A stretch of 64,000 nucleotides of DNA from Ideonella aquatica (GTDB lineage: Bacteria > Pseudomonadota > Gammaproteobacteria > Burkholderiales > Burkholderiaceae_C), in assembly GCF_018069755.1 (NCBI RefSeq), contig NZ_JAGQDE010000003.1:372001-436000 (forward strand), given 5' to 3'. Within the stretch, counting starts at the first letter, position 1, and the number at the start of each line of letters is the position of its first letter. Positions 18,359 through 28,288 of the stretch are shown here, piece after piece. The position numbers were made by a program, and so were the translations under genes. The notes beneath the pieces are model-generated. The model saw only the letters and a program-made list of their open reading frames with translations. It had not been told where the DNA came from and did not search any database.

Positions 18359-19009
18359 ATGGCAGCAGAGGTGATGCAGGGTAGCAAAGGCAAGGTGCTG
18401 GTGGTCGACGACGACCGCCTGGTGCTGGCCACCGTGACCCACGGCCTGTCCCAGGCCGGCTTCGAGGTGATCGACGCCGACAACGGCGACGACGCCATCC
18501 TGCTGGCCCGCGAACACCGCCCCGACCTGGCCCTGCTCGACATCCGCATGGAGGGCAAGACCGGCTTCGATGTGGCCGACTACCTGCGCGAGTCGCTGGG
18601 CACGCCCTTCATGTTCCTGTCGGCCTTTGCCGACAGCGCCACCGTGCAGCGGGTGCGTGAACTGGGCGCGGTGGCCTACCTGGTCAAACCGCTGGACGTG
18701 GCGCAGATCGTGCCGACGGTCGAGGCGGCGGTGTCCAATGTGCGCAAGGGCACGGTCCCCCGGCCCTCACTGGTCACCAGCCCGGCCGCGCCGGTGTTGG
18801 CGCCCGCCGTGCCGCCGGCCGCGCCGCGCGAGCTGCTGTCCGATCCGCTGCCGCTGGCGGTGGGGGTGCTGATGCACCGTTACTCGATCACCCGCCATCA
18901 GGCCCTGGAGCGCCTGCAGCGCCTGGCCGATGCCGACGGCCGTCCGCTGGCCATGCACGCGGCCGCCCTGGTTGACGCGGCAGAACTGCTGGCCCGGCAC
19001 GCCGACTGA
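18359..19009 (+). CDS. Response regulator with ANTAR RNA-binding domain
   Basis: 216 residues. REC domain at about 10-125: VVDDDR acidic pair, phospho-acceptor Asp61 in LALLDIRMEG, and Lys in YLVKPLD. A Pro/Ala-rich linker follows, then an ANTAR domain (about 155-210; AVGVLMHRYSITRHQALERL, then AAALVDAAELL). ANTAR proteins bind paired RNA hairpins and prevent transcription termination. The likely kinase partner is the preceding HisKA_2 protein, a pairing often seen for ANTAR regulators. A second ATG five codons in is also possible as start. The RNA target is not identified. Confidence 0.88.
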   Translation: MAAEVMQGSKGKVLVVDDDRLVLATVTHGLSQAGFEVIDADNGDDAILLAREHRPDLALLDIRMEGKTGFDVADYLRESLGTPFMFLSAFADSATVQRVRELGAVAYLVKPLDVAQIVPTVEAAVSNVRKGTVPRPSLVTSPAAPVLAPAVPPAAPRELLSDPLPLAVGVLMHRYSITRHQALERLQRLADADGRPLAMHAAALVDAAELLARHAD

Positions 19010-19029
19010 GCGGCCGCCCGCGCCGCTGC

Positions 19030-20610
19030 TCAAGCCCCGAGGGTGAAGTAGAAGCGTGCGCCCCGGCCCACTTCCGACTCGGCCCAGATGTCCCCGCCAT
19101 GGCGGCGCAGGATGCGCTTGACCGAGGCCAGACCCACGCCGGTGCCCTGAAAGTCCTTGGGGCTGTGCAGGCGCTGGAAGACGCCGAACAGGCGGTCGGC
19201 AAAGCGCATGTCGAAGCCGGCGCCGTGGTCGGCCACCACATAGACCGCCTGGCCATCGCGCGATTCGCGGCGGAACTCGATGTGGGTGGCCGGTGCCTGG
19301 CTGCTGTACTTCCAGGCATTGCCGATCAGGTTGTCCATCGCGATGCGCAGCAGGGTGGGGTCGCCGTCGACGACGATGCCCGACTCGATCTGTAGCTCGG
19401 TGACGCGCTCGGGATGCTCGCGCTTGAGGTCGTCGAGGATGTAGGTGACCAGCTGCGACAAATCGACCGGCCGACGCTGCAGCGGCTGCGACTGCAGGCG
19501 TGACAGCGCCAGCAGGGCGTCGATCATGGCGTTCATGCGGGCAGCGGCGGCCAGCACGCGGTCGAGGTGGTCGTTGCCGATGCGGTCGAGGAAGCGGCCG
19601 TAGTCCTCCTTCAGGATGCGCGCGAAGCCGTCCACCACGCGGATTGGTGCCCGCAGGTCGTGCGAGACCGAGTAGGTGAAGGACTCGTGTTCGGCGGCGC
19701 TGACCGTGGCTTCGCGGGGCCGCGCCGCGCCGCGCAGCAGCATCACCTGGCCGTGCTCGAAGCCGTGCACGTCCAGCGTCCAGTCGCCGGCGGCGCAGGA
19801 CTCGCCGGCATCCAGCTGTGCAGCGGCATCGGCCAGCGGGGCGGGCAGCGCCTGGCGCACGCTGGGCCAATCGCGGCCGCGGGCGGCAGCCGGCTCCAGC
19901 TGCAGCAGCTTGGCAGCCTCGTCGCTGAGTGCCTCGACCGCCCAGCCCTGGGTGCCTTCGCGCAGCACCAGAGCGGCCACACCCAGGCCGGGCAGCAGGT
20001 GGGCCAGCGCGGCTTGGTCAAAGGCCCGCTGTTCCAGCTGCGACAGCGGCCGAGCGCAACCCAGGTAACCGGCAAAGCAGCCGTCGGCGCCATAGCGCGG
20101 CACGGCACGCAGTGACCAGGGCTCGGCATGCTCGCCATCCTGGCGCATGACGCGCACGTCCAGCAGGGCGGCGTGGCTGTCCAGACGCGCCTCCAGCGCG
20201 CCGGCATGCTCCAGCCGGAAGCGCTGGCCCAGCGTCTGGCCGGCCGGCAGGGTTTCAGCCCAGTCGGCCGAGGGCGCTTCGGGTGGCGGGCGCCACAGCG
20301 TCAGATGGTGGCTGGGGTCGGTTTCCCAGTACCAGGCGTCGATCAACTGTTCGGTGCGCTGCAGCGCCTGGCGTTGTTCGCTCAGTTGACGCTCGGCATG
20401 CTGGCGGCCCCACAGCAGGCCAGCCAGGCCGCAGGCGGCGCCAAAGGCCAGCATCGGCAGCCAGGCCCAGGGTCCGGCGGGGTCGCCCAGGTGCGCCTCC
20501 ACGCCACCCCAGGGGGACCAGGGCCACAGCAGGCCCGCCAGCACCAGGGTCGCAGCCACCCAGGCCAGCGTCCTGCCGGGTGCTGGGGTGGGGCGCGGCG
20601 GCGGACTCAT
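19030..20610 (-). CDS. Membrane sensor histidine kinase
   Basis: 526 residues. Two N-terminal membrane helices (about 12-30 and 48-68) surround a very short periplasmic loop. Two PAS-like regions follow, then a HisKA domain (FTYSVSHDLRAPIRVVDGF) and a HATPase domain (NLIGNAWKYSS, DHGAGFD, GTGVGLASVKRI). The phytochrome-type HisKA spelling is common among light/redox kinases, but no chromophore domain is visible. It faces left, convergent with the ANTAR regulator and divergent from the Hpt gene. The Hpt/REC-GGDEF-EAL pair opposite could be a partner (inference). Confidence 0.88.
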   Translation of the reverse strand: MSPPPRPTPAPGRTLAWVAATLVLAGLLWPWSPWGGVEAHLGDPAGPWAWLPMLAFGAACGLAGLLWGRQHAERQLSEQRQALQRTEQLIDAWYWETDPSHHLTLWRPPPEAPSADWAETLPAGQTLGQRFRLEHAGALEARLDSHAALLDVRVMRQDGEHAEPWSLRAVPRYGADGCFAGYLGCARPLSQLEQRAFDQAALAHLLPGLGVAALVLREGTQGWAVEALSDEAAKLLQLEPAAARGRDWPSVRQALPAPLADAAAQLDAGESCAAGDWTLDVHGFEHGQVMLLRGAARPREATVSAAEHESFTYSVSHDLRAPIRVVDGFARILKEDYGRFLDRIGNDHLDRVLAAAARMNAMIDALLALSRLQSQPLQRRPVDLSQLVTYILDDLKREHPERVTELQIESGIVVDGDPTLLRIAMDNLIGNAWKYSSQAPATHIEFRRESRDGQAVYVVADHGAGFDMRFADRLFGVFQRLHSPKDFQGTGVGLASVKRILRRHGGDIWAESEVGRGARFYFTLGA

Positions 20611-20753
20611 GCGACCGATTGTAAAGAGCCCGCGCGACACGCTGACAGTCACCCAGCAGGCCCGGTCCTGGGTAAAGCGAGCTTCCGGCCGCCCATTTCC
20701 AGGTTGACCCGGGGCCGGCCTGGACGCATGCTTGCCATGTATATTGCCCGCTG

Positions 20754-21170
20754 ATGTCGACCTCCTTGCCACCCCTGTCTGCAGTCCTTGATGCCGGTGG
20801 AGCACCACCTTTGCGCACCGAGGCCTTGGCCGTGCTGCGGTCGCTTGACCCGGCGGGTGGCTCGATGTTCGTGCTGCGCGTGCTCAAGACCTACCTGGGC
20901 TCACTGGACCGCTACCTGCCCGAGATCCTCGCTGCCCGCGGCCGCGGAGACGCCGCCGCGCTGCGCATGGTGGTGCATTCGCTGAAGTCCTCGTCGCTGC
21001 AGATTGGCGCCGAGCCTTTCGGTCAGCTGTGCGCCGAGATCGAGCGCGAGCTGGTTGCCCTGGGCCTGGACAGCCCCGGCATGGACCAGCGCCTGGCCAC
21101 CTTGGCGGTTGACGCCCAGGGCGTGCGACGCCGTGTCGAGTGGACGCTGGCCGAGGAGGCTGCGCGGTGA
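20754..21170 (+). CDS. Hpt phosphotransfer protein
   Basis: 138 residues with one Hpt domain. The signature RMVVHSLKSSSLQIGAEPF contains the phospho-accepting His. Hpt proteins relay phosphate between kinases and response regulators. Its stop overlaps the GTG start of the REC-PAS-GGDEF-EAL gene (GTGA), so the two are translationally coupled and probably act in the same relay, linking a kinase to c-di-GMP turnover. Confidence 0.88.
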   Translation: MSTSLPPLSAVLDAGGAPPLRTEALAVLRSLDPAGGSMFVLRVLKTYLGSLDRYLPEILAARGRGDAAALRMVVHSLKSSSLQIGAEPFGQLCAEIERELVALGLDSPGMDQRLATLAVDAQGVRRRVEWTLAEEAAR

Positions 21171-23386
21171 GCCAGCGCCACCAGATTCCCGGCATCCACC
21201 CGCCCGACCGGCCGCGGGTGCTGCTGGTCGACGACGACGAGGTCAACCTGATGCTGACGCGCGCCGCGCTGTCGACCGAGTTCGACATCGTCGAGGCCAC
21301 CAACGGCAATGACGCGCTGCGCATGGTCAGCGGCTGGGTGCCCGATCTGGTCGTGCTCGACGCGATCATGCCGGGCCTGGACGGCTTTGACACCTGCCGC
21401 GAGATGCGCAGCTACTACGGCTTCGAGCATGTGCCGGTGCTGATGCTGACCGGCCTCGAGGACGACGCCTCGGTGCAGCGCGCCTTCCAGGCCGGCGCCA
21501 CCGATTTCTTCGTCAAGTCCAACCAGTGGAGCCTGCTGACCCAGCGGCTGCACTACATGCTGCGCACCGCACGCACCAACCGCGAGCTGGAGCGCAGCAA
21601 GTCCAACCTGGCTCGCGCCCAGGATCTGGCGCGCATGGGCAGCTTCGATTGGTGGTACAGCCCCGACCTGCCGCTGGGCAGCGGGCTGGAGCTGTCCGAG
21701 CAGGCGCTGCGCGTGTTCGGCTACGGCCCCGAAGAGCATCTGTCGCTGCGCGAGATCCTGCACATGCTGGACACCGCCGACCGCGTGGCGCTGTTCCGCC
21801 AGCTGCGCCTGGTGCTGCGCAACGTGAATGTCATCGCCAACGACATCCCGATGCACCTGCCCGACGGGCGCGACCGGGTGATCCACGTCGAGGCCGAGCC
21901 CGAGTTCGGCGACCTGGGCCAGTGCATCGGCTACCGCGGCATCGTCCAGGACGTGACCGACCGGCGCCACGCCGAGGACAGCATCCGCCGCCTGGCCAGC
22001 ACCGACGCACTGACCACGCTGCCCAACCGGCGCCAGCTGATGATCCGTGCCGAGCGCGCGCTGGAGGTGGCCCGCAAGAGTGGTCATCTGGTGGCGATGC
22101 TGATGATCGACCTGGACCGGTTCAAGAACATCAATGACACGCTGGGCCATTTCGCTGGCGATGAGCTGCTGATCGAGGTCTCGGCCCGGCTGCGCGCCTG
22201 CGTGCGCCACTGCGACCAGTTCAACGACCTGATGGTGGTCGAGACGGTGGGCAACCGCTCGCACCGCCAGCTTGAAGGCGTGGCCCGGCTGGGTGGCGAC
22301 GAATTCGTCGCCCTGCTGCCCGAGGTGCACGACGTGTCCGACGCCGAGCGGGTGGGCCGACGCATTCTCGATGCGCTGCGCGAGCCGCTCTATGTCTCGG
22401 GCCAGGAGTGCTTCGCCACCGCCAGCATCGGCATTGCGGTCTACCCGCGCGACGGCGAGAACGTCACCGACCTGATGCGCAACGCCGACGTGGCGATGTA
22501 CGCCGCCAAGACCGCTGGCCGCAACAACGCCGTCACCTACAGCTCCAGCCTGGCCGGCCGCGGCCCCGAGATGCTGGAGCTGGAAACCGCCCTGCACAAG
22601 GCGATCGAGCGCGACGAGCTGCGGCTGTTCTACCAGCCCAAGATCGACGTCGCCAAGGGCTGCGTGGTGGGCGTCGAGGCGCTGATGCGCTGGCAGCGGC
22701 CCGATCGCCTGGTCTCGCCGGCCGACTTCATCCCGCTGGCCGAGGAAACCGGCCTGATCGTGCCGATGACCGAATGGGCGCTGCGCGAAGCCACCCGCCA
22801 GGTGCGCGCCTGGCAGGACGAGTTCGGCTACCAGGGGGGCGTGGCGGTGAACATGCCCAGCCGCATGTTCCACCGCAGCGACCTGCTGGAACTCGTGACC
22901 AGCTCGGTCGGGGTGCATGGGCTGCGACCCGACCGCCTGCTCCTCGAGCTGACGGAAGGCACCCTGATGACCAACATTGACGCCATCCTGCCAACACTGC
23001 GGGAGCTCAACGAACTGGGTGTTCGGATCTCGGTCGATGACTTCGGCACCGGCTACTCGTCGCTGGCCTACCTGACCACACTGCCCATCTCCGAACTCAA
23101 GATCGACCGTTCCTTCGTGCAGAACCTGGGCGTCACGCACAAGGGCAAGGCGGTGATCACCACCATCGTGGCGCTGGCACGCGCCTTGGGCCTGAGCGTG
23201 ATCGCCGAAGGCGTCGAAAGCCAGGCGCAGGCCAACATCCTGCACCGCCAGGGCTGCACGACGATGCAGGGCTACCTGTTCAGCCGACCGGTCGACGGCG
23301 CGGCCCTGGGCCCCTTGCGTGACTTCCAGCTCGCGCCGATGGCCGAGGTGCCCGAGGACGACGAAGGCCAGACGGTCTCGGCCTGA
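21167..23386 (+). CDS. Response regulator with PAS, GGDEF and EAL domains
   Basis: 739 residues from a GTG preceded by GAGGAGG. REC about 18-135 with Asp65 (VVLDAIMPG); PAS about 145-265; GGDEF with intact GGDEF at 376-380; EAL with E504-A505-L506, ELTEGTLM, DDFGTGYSSL and KIDRSF. Both c-di-GMP catalytic domains look complete. The inhibitory RxxD site is degenerate (RQLE). About 20 extra residues sit just before the GGDEF motif. Control is probably by phosphorylation through the coupled Hpt protein. Confidence 0.92.
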   Translation: MSQRHQIPGIHPPDRPRVLLVDDDEVNLMLTRAALSTEFDIVEATNGNDALRMVSGWVPDLVVLDAIMPGLDGFDTCREMRSYYGFEHVPVLMLTGLEDDASVQRAFQAGATDFFVKSNQWSLLTQRLHYMLRTARTNRELERSKSNLARAQDLARMGSFDWWYSPDLPLGSGLELSEQALRVFGYGPEEHLSLREILHMLDTADRVALFRQLRLVLRNVNVIANDIPMHLPDGRDRVIHVEAEPEFGDLGQCIGYRGIVQDVTDRRHAEDSIRRLASTDALTTLPNRRQLMIRAERALEVARKSGHLVAMLMIDLDRFKNINDTLGHFAGDELLIEVSARLRACVRHCDQFNDLMVVETVGNRSHRQLEGVARLGGDEFVALLPEVHDVSDAERVGRRILDALREPLYVSGQECFATASIGIAVYPRDGENVTDLMRNADVAMYAAKTAGRNNAVTYSSSLAGRGPEMLELETALHKAIERDELRLFYQPKIDVAKGCVVGVEALMRWQRPDRLVSPADFIPLAEETGLIVPMTEWALREATRQVRAWQDEFGYQGGVAVNMPSRMFHRSDLLELVTSSVGVHGLRPDRLLLELTEGTLMTNIDAILPTLRELNELGVRISVDDFGTGYSSLAYLTTLPISELKIDRSFVQNLGVTHKGKAVITTIVALARALGLSVIAEGVESQAQANILHRQGCTTMQGYLFSRPVDGAALGPLRDFQLAPMAEVPEDDEGQTVSA

Positions 23387-23415
23387 GCGGTCGCGTCCGT
23401 CCTGACGACCCACCG

Positions 23416-25209
23416 ATGGCCGCTGCCGAGCCCCTGACCCCAGCCCAGATCGCCAAGGCTGCGCTGCGCCGCCTGGCCCTGGCCAAGCTGGAGCCCACAC
23501 CCGAGAACTACGCCAAGGCCTGGGCCGAGGAGTCCGGCGAGGCCACCGGCACGCTGCCGCCGCGCGCCCGCAGCCTGATGGAACGCCTGGCCGCCCGCGC
23601 CTGTGACGATGCGGCGGCACGCAGCGAGCTGGGCCGCGCGCTGGGCCGCTCGCAGTGGGATGAGGCGGCGCGCCTGCTCGACCGCCAGGGCGACGGTGCC
23701 TTGGCCCAGGCGCGTGCCTGGGCGCAACTGGTCGAGCGACTGGCGCGCGGCCTGGAACGTGGCGGCCGCCACTGGACCCTCGCGCGCAAGAAGGACAGCC
23801 TGCAGCGCGTGCTGGACTCCTCCAGCAGCGACAGCGCCCGCCTGCTGCACCGCCTGAGCCAACTGGTGGGTGCCTGGGACGGCGACGAGCCCCTGCCCGC
23901 CGAGGCCGGCGACGAGAGCCCTGCCACCGAGCGGCCGCCGGCCGATGAGCCGCCTGCGGCCGACAGCGCTTCCGGCCCCGCAGGCCACCCCGGCCCCGCC
24001 CAGCTGACGCCCGAGCCTGACCACTGGCCGCGCCTGGTCGAGCCTTTGCATGGCGCGCTGCTGGTGGCCCTGCCCGACGATTCACCGCGGGCCCGCGCGC
24101 TGGCCGACGAACTGGCCGCCCTGGCCGACCGCATCGCCGCCGAAGGCGCCAGCCCGGCACTGGCTGCCGAGATCGGCGAGGCCTGCGCGCGCGCCCGCCG
24201 CCTGCTGGCCCACCGCCACCACCTGCTGGATCAGGTGCACCGGCTCAGCCGCGAGCTGGCCGGCGGCCTGGCCGAACTGGCCGAGGACGACAGCTGGGTC
24301 CAAGGCCAGTTGCAGCACCTGCAGCTGACCCTGGACGAGGCCCCCAGCGCCCGCGCGGTGCAGGCGGCCAGCGGCCTGCTGGCGCTCACCCGCGAGCGCC
24401 AGCGCAGCCTGCGTGGCGAGCGCGACCAGGCCCGCCAGGCGCTCAAGGACCTGATCCAGCGCATGCTGTCCGAGCTGGGTGAACTCGACGAGCACACCGG
24501 CCGTTTCCAGGACGGCATGCTGCGCTACGCCCAGACGATTGAGCAGGCCGATTCGCTGGAGAGCCTGGCTGGCGTGGTGCGCGAGATGGTCGACGAAAGC
24601 CGCAGCGTCCATGCGCTGGTCAGCAGCACGCGTGGCCGGCTGCACGATGAGCACGCGCGCGCCAGCCTGCTGGAGTCCAAGGTGCGCGAGCTGGAACAGG
24701 AGCTGCGCCGCCTGTCCGACGAGGTGGCCACCGACCAGCTCACCCAGGTGGCCAACCGCCGTGGTCTGGTGGCGCAGTTCGAGCAGGAGCAGTCGCGCCA
24801 GCAGCGCGACGGCGGCGAGCTGGCGGTCGGCCTGCTCGACATCGACAACTTCAAGCGCCTCAACGACAGCCTGGGGCACGCCGCCGGCGACCAGGCCCTG
24901 GTGGCGCTGGCGCAGCATGTGCGATCCTCTTTGCGTCCGGTGGACGGCGTGGCGCGCTTCGGTGGCGAGGAATTCGTCGTGCTGCTGCCCGGCACCGCGG
25001 TGGATGAGGCCTGCCGCGTGCTGACCCGCCTGCAGCGCGAGCTCAGCGCCAGCCTGTTCATGCATGACGGCCAGGAGGTGTTTGTCACCTTTTCGGCCGG
25101 CGTCACCGCCTACCGGCCCGGCGAGGCGCTGGAGGCCGCGCTGGAGCGCGCCGACGAGGCCCTCTACGAGGCCAAGCGCACCGGCAAGAACCGCACCTGC
25201 ATCGCCTGA
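23416..25209 (+). CDS. Diguanylate cyclase with helical N-terminus
   Basis: 597 residues. Residues 1-430 are Ala/Glu/Arg/Leu-rich with long predicted helices and coiled-coil, and no membrane segment; two short hydrophilic linkers break them. The C-terminal GGDEF domain carries DQLTQVANRRGL, LLDIDNFKRLND and GGEEF at 516-520, with an RPVD inhibitory site five residues before it. It should make c-di-GMP and be product-inhibited. It is 29 bp after the GGDEF-EAL gene. The N-terminus resembles proteobacterial cyclases with a helical sensor region of unknown ligand. Confidence 0.9.
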   Translation: MAAAEPLTPAQIAKAALRRLALAKLEPTPENYAKAWAEESGEATGTLPPRARSLMERLAARACDDAAARSELGRALGRSQWDEAARLLDRQGDGALAQARAWAQLVERLARGLERGGRHWTLARKKDSLQRVLDSSSSDSARLLHRLSQLVGAWDGDEPLPAEAGDESPATERPPADEPPAADSASGPAGHPGPAQLTPEPDHWPRLVEPLHGALLVALPDDSPRARALADELAALADRIAAEGASPALAAEIGEACARARRLLAHRHHLLDQVHRLSRELAGGLAELAEDDSWVQGQLQHLQLTLDEAPSARAVQAASGLLALTRERQRSLRGERDQARQALKDLIQRMLSELGELDEHTGRFQDGMLRYAQTIEQADSLESLAGVVREMVDESRSVHALVSSTRGRLHDEHARASLLESKVRELEQELRRLSDEVATDQLTQVANRRGLVAQFEQEQSRQQRDGGELAVGLLDIDNFKRLNDSLGHAAGDQALVALAQHVRSSLRPVDGVARFGGEEFVVLLPGTAVDEACRVLTRLQRELSASLFMHDGQEVFVTFSAGVTAYRPGEALEAALERADEALYEAKRTGKNRTCIA

Positions 25210-25314
25210 GGGCGGCGGGCCGCCCCAAGGGTTGGCACACTTGATGCGAACAGGGTCTTGGCCCAGCGGTCAAGATGCCGGGTCCGCTGCCGACTGCTTC
25301 CCAGGAGGTTCCCC

Positions 25315-26040
25315 ATGCCCCGTCCGTTCCTGCCCGTCCTGCTGGCCGCGGTGCTTGGCCTGACCACAGCCTGGGCCCAGGCCGAGGAGACGATCGAGCA
25401 GGTGCTGTTGCGCTCGCAGGCCCAGCGCCTGGCTGACCGTGGCCCCGCGCTGAACCCATCCCCCGAGTCGGTGCAGAACCTGCGCACCAGTTTTGAGCGG
25501 CTGAAGGCCTTGGCCCCCGAACTGGCCGATGTGGAGCTGCAGTTGGTGGGGGGCGACCTGTACGCCGAGAGCCTGTTTGGCCGCCGCGTGGTGGCGGCCA
25601 GCACCGCCGTAGGCGAACTGCCTGAGCGCGAGCGCCTGCTGATGCTGGCCCACGAACTGGGCCACCAGGCGCTGGGTCACTGGGAAGCGTTGGCCGGCCT
25701 GTACCACCAGCATGTGCCGGCGGCCGTGCGGCGCGAGTTGACCGACCCGGTGGCCGGCGTGCTGGGACACGAGGGCAGCGCACTCAGCTGGCGCCATGAA
25801 TTCGAGGCCGACGCCTGGGGCTACCGCCTGGCGCGGCCCCTGGAGCTGGGGGTCGAGGACGCCGTGGGCCTGCTGCTGCGCCAGGGTGTGCTGGGCGATT
25901 CACCTACGCATCCGGGCACGCGGCGGCGCCTGCTGCAGCTGCGCATGCTCGAGAACGAGATCGCCGGTCTGCCGGTGCCCGAGCAGTTCCGGCTGATGCA
26001 GGTCAGCTGGCGTGGGGACGGCGCCGCGTCGGGGCGCTGA
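25315..26040 (+). CDS. Secreted M48-type zinc peptidase
   Basis: 241 residues with a signal peptide (LLAAVLGLTTAWAQA). Zinc motif HELGH near residues 112-116 and the third ligand Glu in EFEAD about 45 residues later are the M48 arrangement. No TPR repeats follow, unlike BepA. It is probably a periplasmic protease or quality-control factor. The ATG has a strong ribosome site, CCAGGAGG. No functional link to the signalling genes is evident. Confidence 0.82.
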   Translation: MPRPFLPVLLAAVLGLTTAWAQAEETIEQVLLRSQAQRLADRGPALNPSPESVQNLRTSFERLKALAPELADVELQLVGGDLYAESLFGRRVVAASTAVGELPERERLLMLAHELGHQALGHWEALAGLYHQHVPAAVRRELTDPVAGVLGHEGSALSWRHEFEADAWGYRLARPLELGVEDAVGLLLRQGVLGDSPTHPGTRRRLLQLRMLENEIAGLPVPEQFRLMQVSWRGDGAASGR

Positions 26041-26271
26041 GACCCACCCGGTCCGGCCCGGTTCAGCCGACCCTGAAGAACGGCACCGCCCACGCCAGGC
26101 GGCTTGGCCGTTACCGTTGACTGGCCGGAAATGCAGGCCTTTTGACCGTTCAGTCCCCCGACTCCGCCGGGAGCCTGCCCAGCAAGATGCGTCCCGGAGC
26201 TGTTCAAGCTCTCGCAATCACCACCCACGTGCCGCCGTCCGCATCGGCAGGCCGCCACCTCCGGTACGCCC

Positions 26272-28188
26272 ATGAACTCTTCCGTTCAGTCCCCCACAGG
26301 CCTCGCCGATTTCTTCAAGTACCACGGTGTCTGGGCGCCGGGGGTGCGCCTGTTCCGCCGCCTGGGTTTTCGCGCCAAGGCGCTGGTGATCTCCAGCGCG
26401 TTTGTCGTGCCGATCATCGTGCTGGCTTACAACTACTTTGGCGACAAGGCAGCGAGCATCGCCTTCTCGGCCAAGGAGCAGATCGGTCTGGAGTACGCCC
26501 GCAGCACCCTGGCCTTGGTGGACGCCCTGCAGCAGCGCCAGACCGGCGAGGCACAGGCCACCGATGACAGCGACCGCGCGCTCTCGGCCCTGCAGGCGAA
26601 GGAGCGGGACCATTCGGCGGCACTGGGGACGGGTGCGGCGTTCGACAGCCTCGCCAGTGCGGTGCGCAGCATCCGCCCCGGGGATCCGACCGCTGTGGAG
26701 GGTGCCGTGTCGGCCGCCATCGCGCTGATCGGTCAGGCCACCGACGGGTCCAACCTGACCCTGGATCCTGACATCGACACCTACTACCTGATGAACGTGT
26801 CGATGTTCCGCGCCGCGCCGATGAGTGACAGCATCGTGCAACTGATGGCCGTGCTGGCCCGACCGATGCCGCCGGACGGCCGCAGCCCGGCTGAGCAACG
26901 CCTGCTGATCGAACGGCTGGCCGATCTGCGCAGCCAAGCGGCCGGTGTGCGCGCCGACCTGGCCAAGGCGCGCGCCTACAACCCGCAACTCAGCCTGGGC
27001 GACGACGGCGCCGGCCTGCTGGCCAGTGTTGAGCAGATCGCCCGCATCGTGGACGGGCAGATCGGGCCGCAGGCCAGCGCCAGTGGCGCCGGTGATTTCC
27101 GGGCGGCCGCAGGCGCCGCACTCAGTGCCAGCCGCGAACTGCGCCAGCGCGCGGTGGACGAGCTCGGGCGGCTGCTGGCGGTGCGCGTCCTTGCCAGCGA
27201 GCGGGCCCGCAATGCCACCGCCGCTCTGATGGGCGTGTCGCTGCTGATGGTGGTGTACCTGTTCACGGCGTTTCGCAAGGTGCTGGACGGCGGCTTGCGC
27301 GAGGTGGCCTTCCACATCAACGCGATGCGCGACGGCGACCTGACCACCCGCCCCAATCCCTGGGGCGCCGACGAGGCTGCCCAACTGATGAACACGCTGC
27401 TGCAGATGCAGTCCAGCCTGCGCGAGATCGTCTCGCAGGTGCGGTCGGCCGCGGACAGCATCGTCGAGGCCAGCGCCGAGATCTCCTCCGGCTCGCAGGA
27501 CCTGTCGGCACGGACCGAGCGGTCGGCGGCCAGCCTGCAGGAGTCGGCCTCGGCCATGGAGCAGATCGCAGCCACCGTGCAACACACCGCGTTGACCGCG
27601 CGCGAGGCCTCGGCCCTGGCTGAGCGCAACGCCCATTCCGCCCAGAAGGGCTATCAGGTGGTGGGCTCGATGATCGACACCATGGACCAGATCCAGCAAT
27701 CCTCGGCCCGCATCAGCGACATCATCGGATCGATCGATGGCATCGCCTTCCAGACCAGCATCCTAGCCCTCAATGCCGCCGTCGAGGCCAACCGGGCCGG
27801 CGAGGCCGGCCGCGGTTTCGCCGTGGTGGCCACCGAGGTGCGCCGCCTGGCCCAGCGCGCCGCTGAAGCAGCGCGCGAGGTCAAGCTGCTCGTCATCGAC
27901 AGCAGCGAGCAGGTCAGCAAGGGCTCGGAGAAGGTCACACAGTCCGGCCAGGCCATCGAGCAGATCATGCAGGAGTCCCGGCGCATCAATGAGCTGCTGG
28001 GCCAGATCGCTCGCGGCGCTGGCGAGCAGGCCAGTGGCGTGCGCCAGACCACCACCGCGGTCCAGGACATGGACTCGGCCACCCAGCAAAACGCGGCGCT
28101 GGTGGAGCAGACCGCAGCGGCCGCCTCTTCGTTGGCCGATCAGGCGCGGCGCATGGCCCAGCGGGTGCAGCAGTTCAAGCTGGCCTGA
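26272..28188 (+). CDS. Methyl-accepting chemotaxis protein
   Basis: 638 residues. Membrane helices near 38-58 and 318-340 flank a periplasmic sensor domain rich in helices. A HAMP domain follows, then the signalling tip ([20 protein letters not shown]) and methylation helices. It ends QQFKLA with no CheR-docking pentapeptide. It senses an unknown ligand and controls CheA. The N-terminal cytoplasmic stretch of about 35 residues before the first helix is longer than usual. The 231-bp region upstream holds no gene that I can support. Confidence 0.92.
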   Translation: MNSSVQSPTGLADFFKYHGVWAPGVRLFRRLGFRAKALVISSAFVVPIIVLAYNYFGDKAASIAFSAKEQIGLEYARSTLALVDALQQRQTGEAQATDDSDRALSALQAKERDHSAALGTGAAFDSLASAVRSIRPGDPTAVEGAVSAAIALIGQATDGSNLTLDPDIDTYYLMNVSMFRAAPMSDSIVQLMAVLARPMPPDGRSPAEQRLLIERLADLRSQAAGVRADLAKARAYNPQLSLGDDGAGLLASVEQIARIVDGQIGPQASASGAGDFRAAAGAALSASRELRQRAVDELGRLLAVRVLASERARNATAALMGVSLLMVVYLFTAFRKVLDGGLREVAFHINAMRDGDLTTRPNPWGADEAAQLMNTLLQMQSSLREIVSQVRSAADSIVEASAEISSGSQDLSARTERSAASLQESASAMEQIAATVQHTALTAREASALAERNAHSAQKGYQVVGSMIDTMDQIQQSSARISDIIGSIDGIAFQTSILALNAAVEANRAGEAGRGFAVVATEVRRLAQRAAEAAREVKLLVIDSSEQVSKGSEKVTQSGQAIEQIMQESRRINELLGQIARGAGEQASGVRQTTTAVQDMDSATQQNAALVEQTAAAASSLADQARRMAQRVQQFKLA

Positions 28189-28198
28189 ACGGCCAGGC

Positions 28199-28288
28199 TG
28201 GCGGAGACGGTGAGATTCGAACTCACGGAGGGATTCCTCCCTCGGCGGTTTTCAAGACCGCTGCCTTAAGCCACTCGGCCACGTCTCC
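28199..28288 (-). tRNA. tRNA-Ser (anticodon UGA)
   Basis: Read leftward from 28288. Acceptor stem GGAGACG/CGTCTCC, D-arm GTGGCCGAGTGG, anticodon stem GCGGT/ACCGC with loop CTTGAAA (anticodon TGA), a long variable arm as in class II serine tRNAs, T-arm with GTTCGAATC, discriminator G and a genome-encoded CCA (28199-28201). It reads UCA-type serine codons. It is convergent with the chemoreceptor gene, 10 bp from its stop. Confidence 0.97.

Noticed and set aside
21023-24160. A 1045-codon open frame on the minus strand
   Set aside because: It lies opposite clear Hpt, GGDEF-EAL and cyclase genes; its product is a low-complexity Arg/Gly/Ala/His/Gln string without domains, a GC-driven shadow.
26121-26135. 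Sigma-54 promoter before the chemoreceptor (CTGGCCGGAAATGCA)
   Set aside because: The GG and GC pairs are 8 bases apart rather than 10, so the spacing is wrong.
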